A stretch of 64,000 nucleotides of DNA from Candidatus Protochlamydia phocaeensis. GTDB taxonomy: Bacteria > Chlamydiota > Chlamydiia > Chlamydiales > Parachlamydiaceae. Shown in pieces: positions 63,823 through 64,000 of this stretch. The DNA lies in the NCBI RefSeq assembly GCF_001545115.1, contig NZ_FCNU01000011.1:1-64000 (forward strand), given 5' to 3'. Within the stretch, counting starts at the first letter, position 1. Each line of letters begins with the position of its first letter. The notes under the pieces are model-generated. The model was not told the DNA's origin. It searched no databases and was given only the letters and a program-made list of their open reading frames with translations. Made by a program: the position numbers and the translations under genes.

Positions 63823-64000
63823 ATGAATCAGAACTTTACAGATAGTGTGACAGAAGCCTTGCAATCCGCTTTTGCTGAAGCTCAAAGAAGAAATCAAACG
63901 GAGGTAACAGAAAATCACTTACTGTGGGCCTTTTTAAAAGATCCCGAGAGTTATTTTTATGCGCTATTAAGCGGTCTGGGGACCAATCCGCGGACGTTAT
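63823..64000 (+). CDS. clpB: ClpB disaggregase, N-terminal fragment (window edge)
   Basis: The first 59 residues, MNQNFTDSVTEALQSAFAEA and then TEVTENHLLWAFLKDPESYF, match the Clp N-domain of ClpB, a AAA+ chaperone that rescues aggregated proteins with DnaK. AAGGAG lies 9 bases upstream of the ATG. The window ends within the N-domain, so ATPase domains cannot be seen, and ClpA/ClpC are alternatives. The sequence favours ClpB. Confidence 0.8.
   Translation, partial: MNQNFTDSVTEALQSAFAEAQRRNQTEVTENHLLWAFLKDPESYFYALLSGLGTNPRTL

Overview
The window is almost certainly from a chlamydia living in amoebae (Parachlamydiaceae, probably Protochlamydia-like). Three things point there: chlamydial gene order (rpe-efp-accB-accC; rpsA-nusA-infB-rbfA-truB-ribF; ychF; sctU-sctV-sctW-chaperone-malQ), the long chlamydial form of IspG, and a cluster of F-box, BTB and leucine-rich-repeat genes of the kind expanded in amoeba-associated chlamydiae. 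The genus is inferred from gene content; no database search was possible.

Layout. 1-740: edge of a decayed IS3-family element. 1.0-1.7 kb: tRNA-Tyr, tRNA-Thr and a SEC-C zinc protein. 1.9-5.4 kb: ttcA, a MoxR-type ATPase and a TraB-like protein in one run. 5.4-13.5 kb: surE, an exported GT92-like glycosyltransferase, a lipoprotein, tRNA-Val/Asp, a YitT membrane protein, a LOG-family enzyme and three lineage-specific proteins, two of them proline-rich. 13.7-17.8 kb: rpe-efp-(DUF924)-accB-accC. 18.3-24.2 kb: brnQ, two large orphan proteins and a short aspartokinase. 24.9-33.2 kb: the translation run rpsA-nusA-infB-rbfA-truB-ribF. 33.2-37.0 kb: nested mobile DNA, namely a degenerate Tn3-family transposon with both 38-bp ends, containing an IS5-type IS, an F-box gene and a reverse-transcriptase scrap, followed by an IS1-family element. 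37.4-49.1 kb: two tandem F-box paralogues, a BTB-LRR gene, an RlmL-like methyltransferase, ychF and two more F-box genes. 49.3-54.6 kb: type III secretion genes sctU, sctV, sctW, a separate TyeA-like gene and a chaperone, behind a near-consensus promoter. 54.8-64.0 kb: malQ, a transglutaminase/TPR protein, a cobalamin adenosyltransferase, an LRR protein with an Inc-like hydrophobic hairpin, ispG and the start of clpB.

How it fits together. The housekeeping blocks serve translation, fatty-acid synthesis, isoprenoid synthesis and glycogen use. The type III secretion block can deliver effectors, and the accessory genes between ribF and sctU look like eukaryote-mimicking substrates that would tap host SCF/Cul3 ubiquitin ligases. 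The accessory genes sit where other chlamydiae keep ribF, ychF and sctU together.

Two families of imperfect palindromic repeats are scattered through the intergenic regions. The main family has ends resembling the terminal repeats of the IS5-type element (GAGACTGTCGTCGAATT), which suggests a MITE-like origin. Most starts were chosen by ribosome-binding site and homology, so several differ from the longest open frame.
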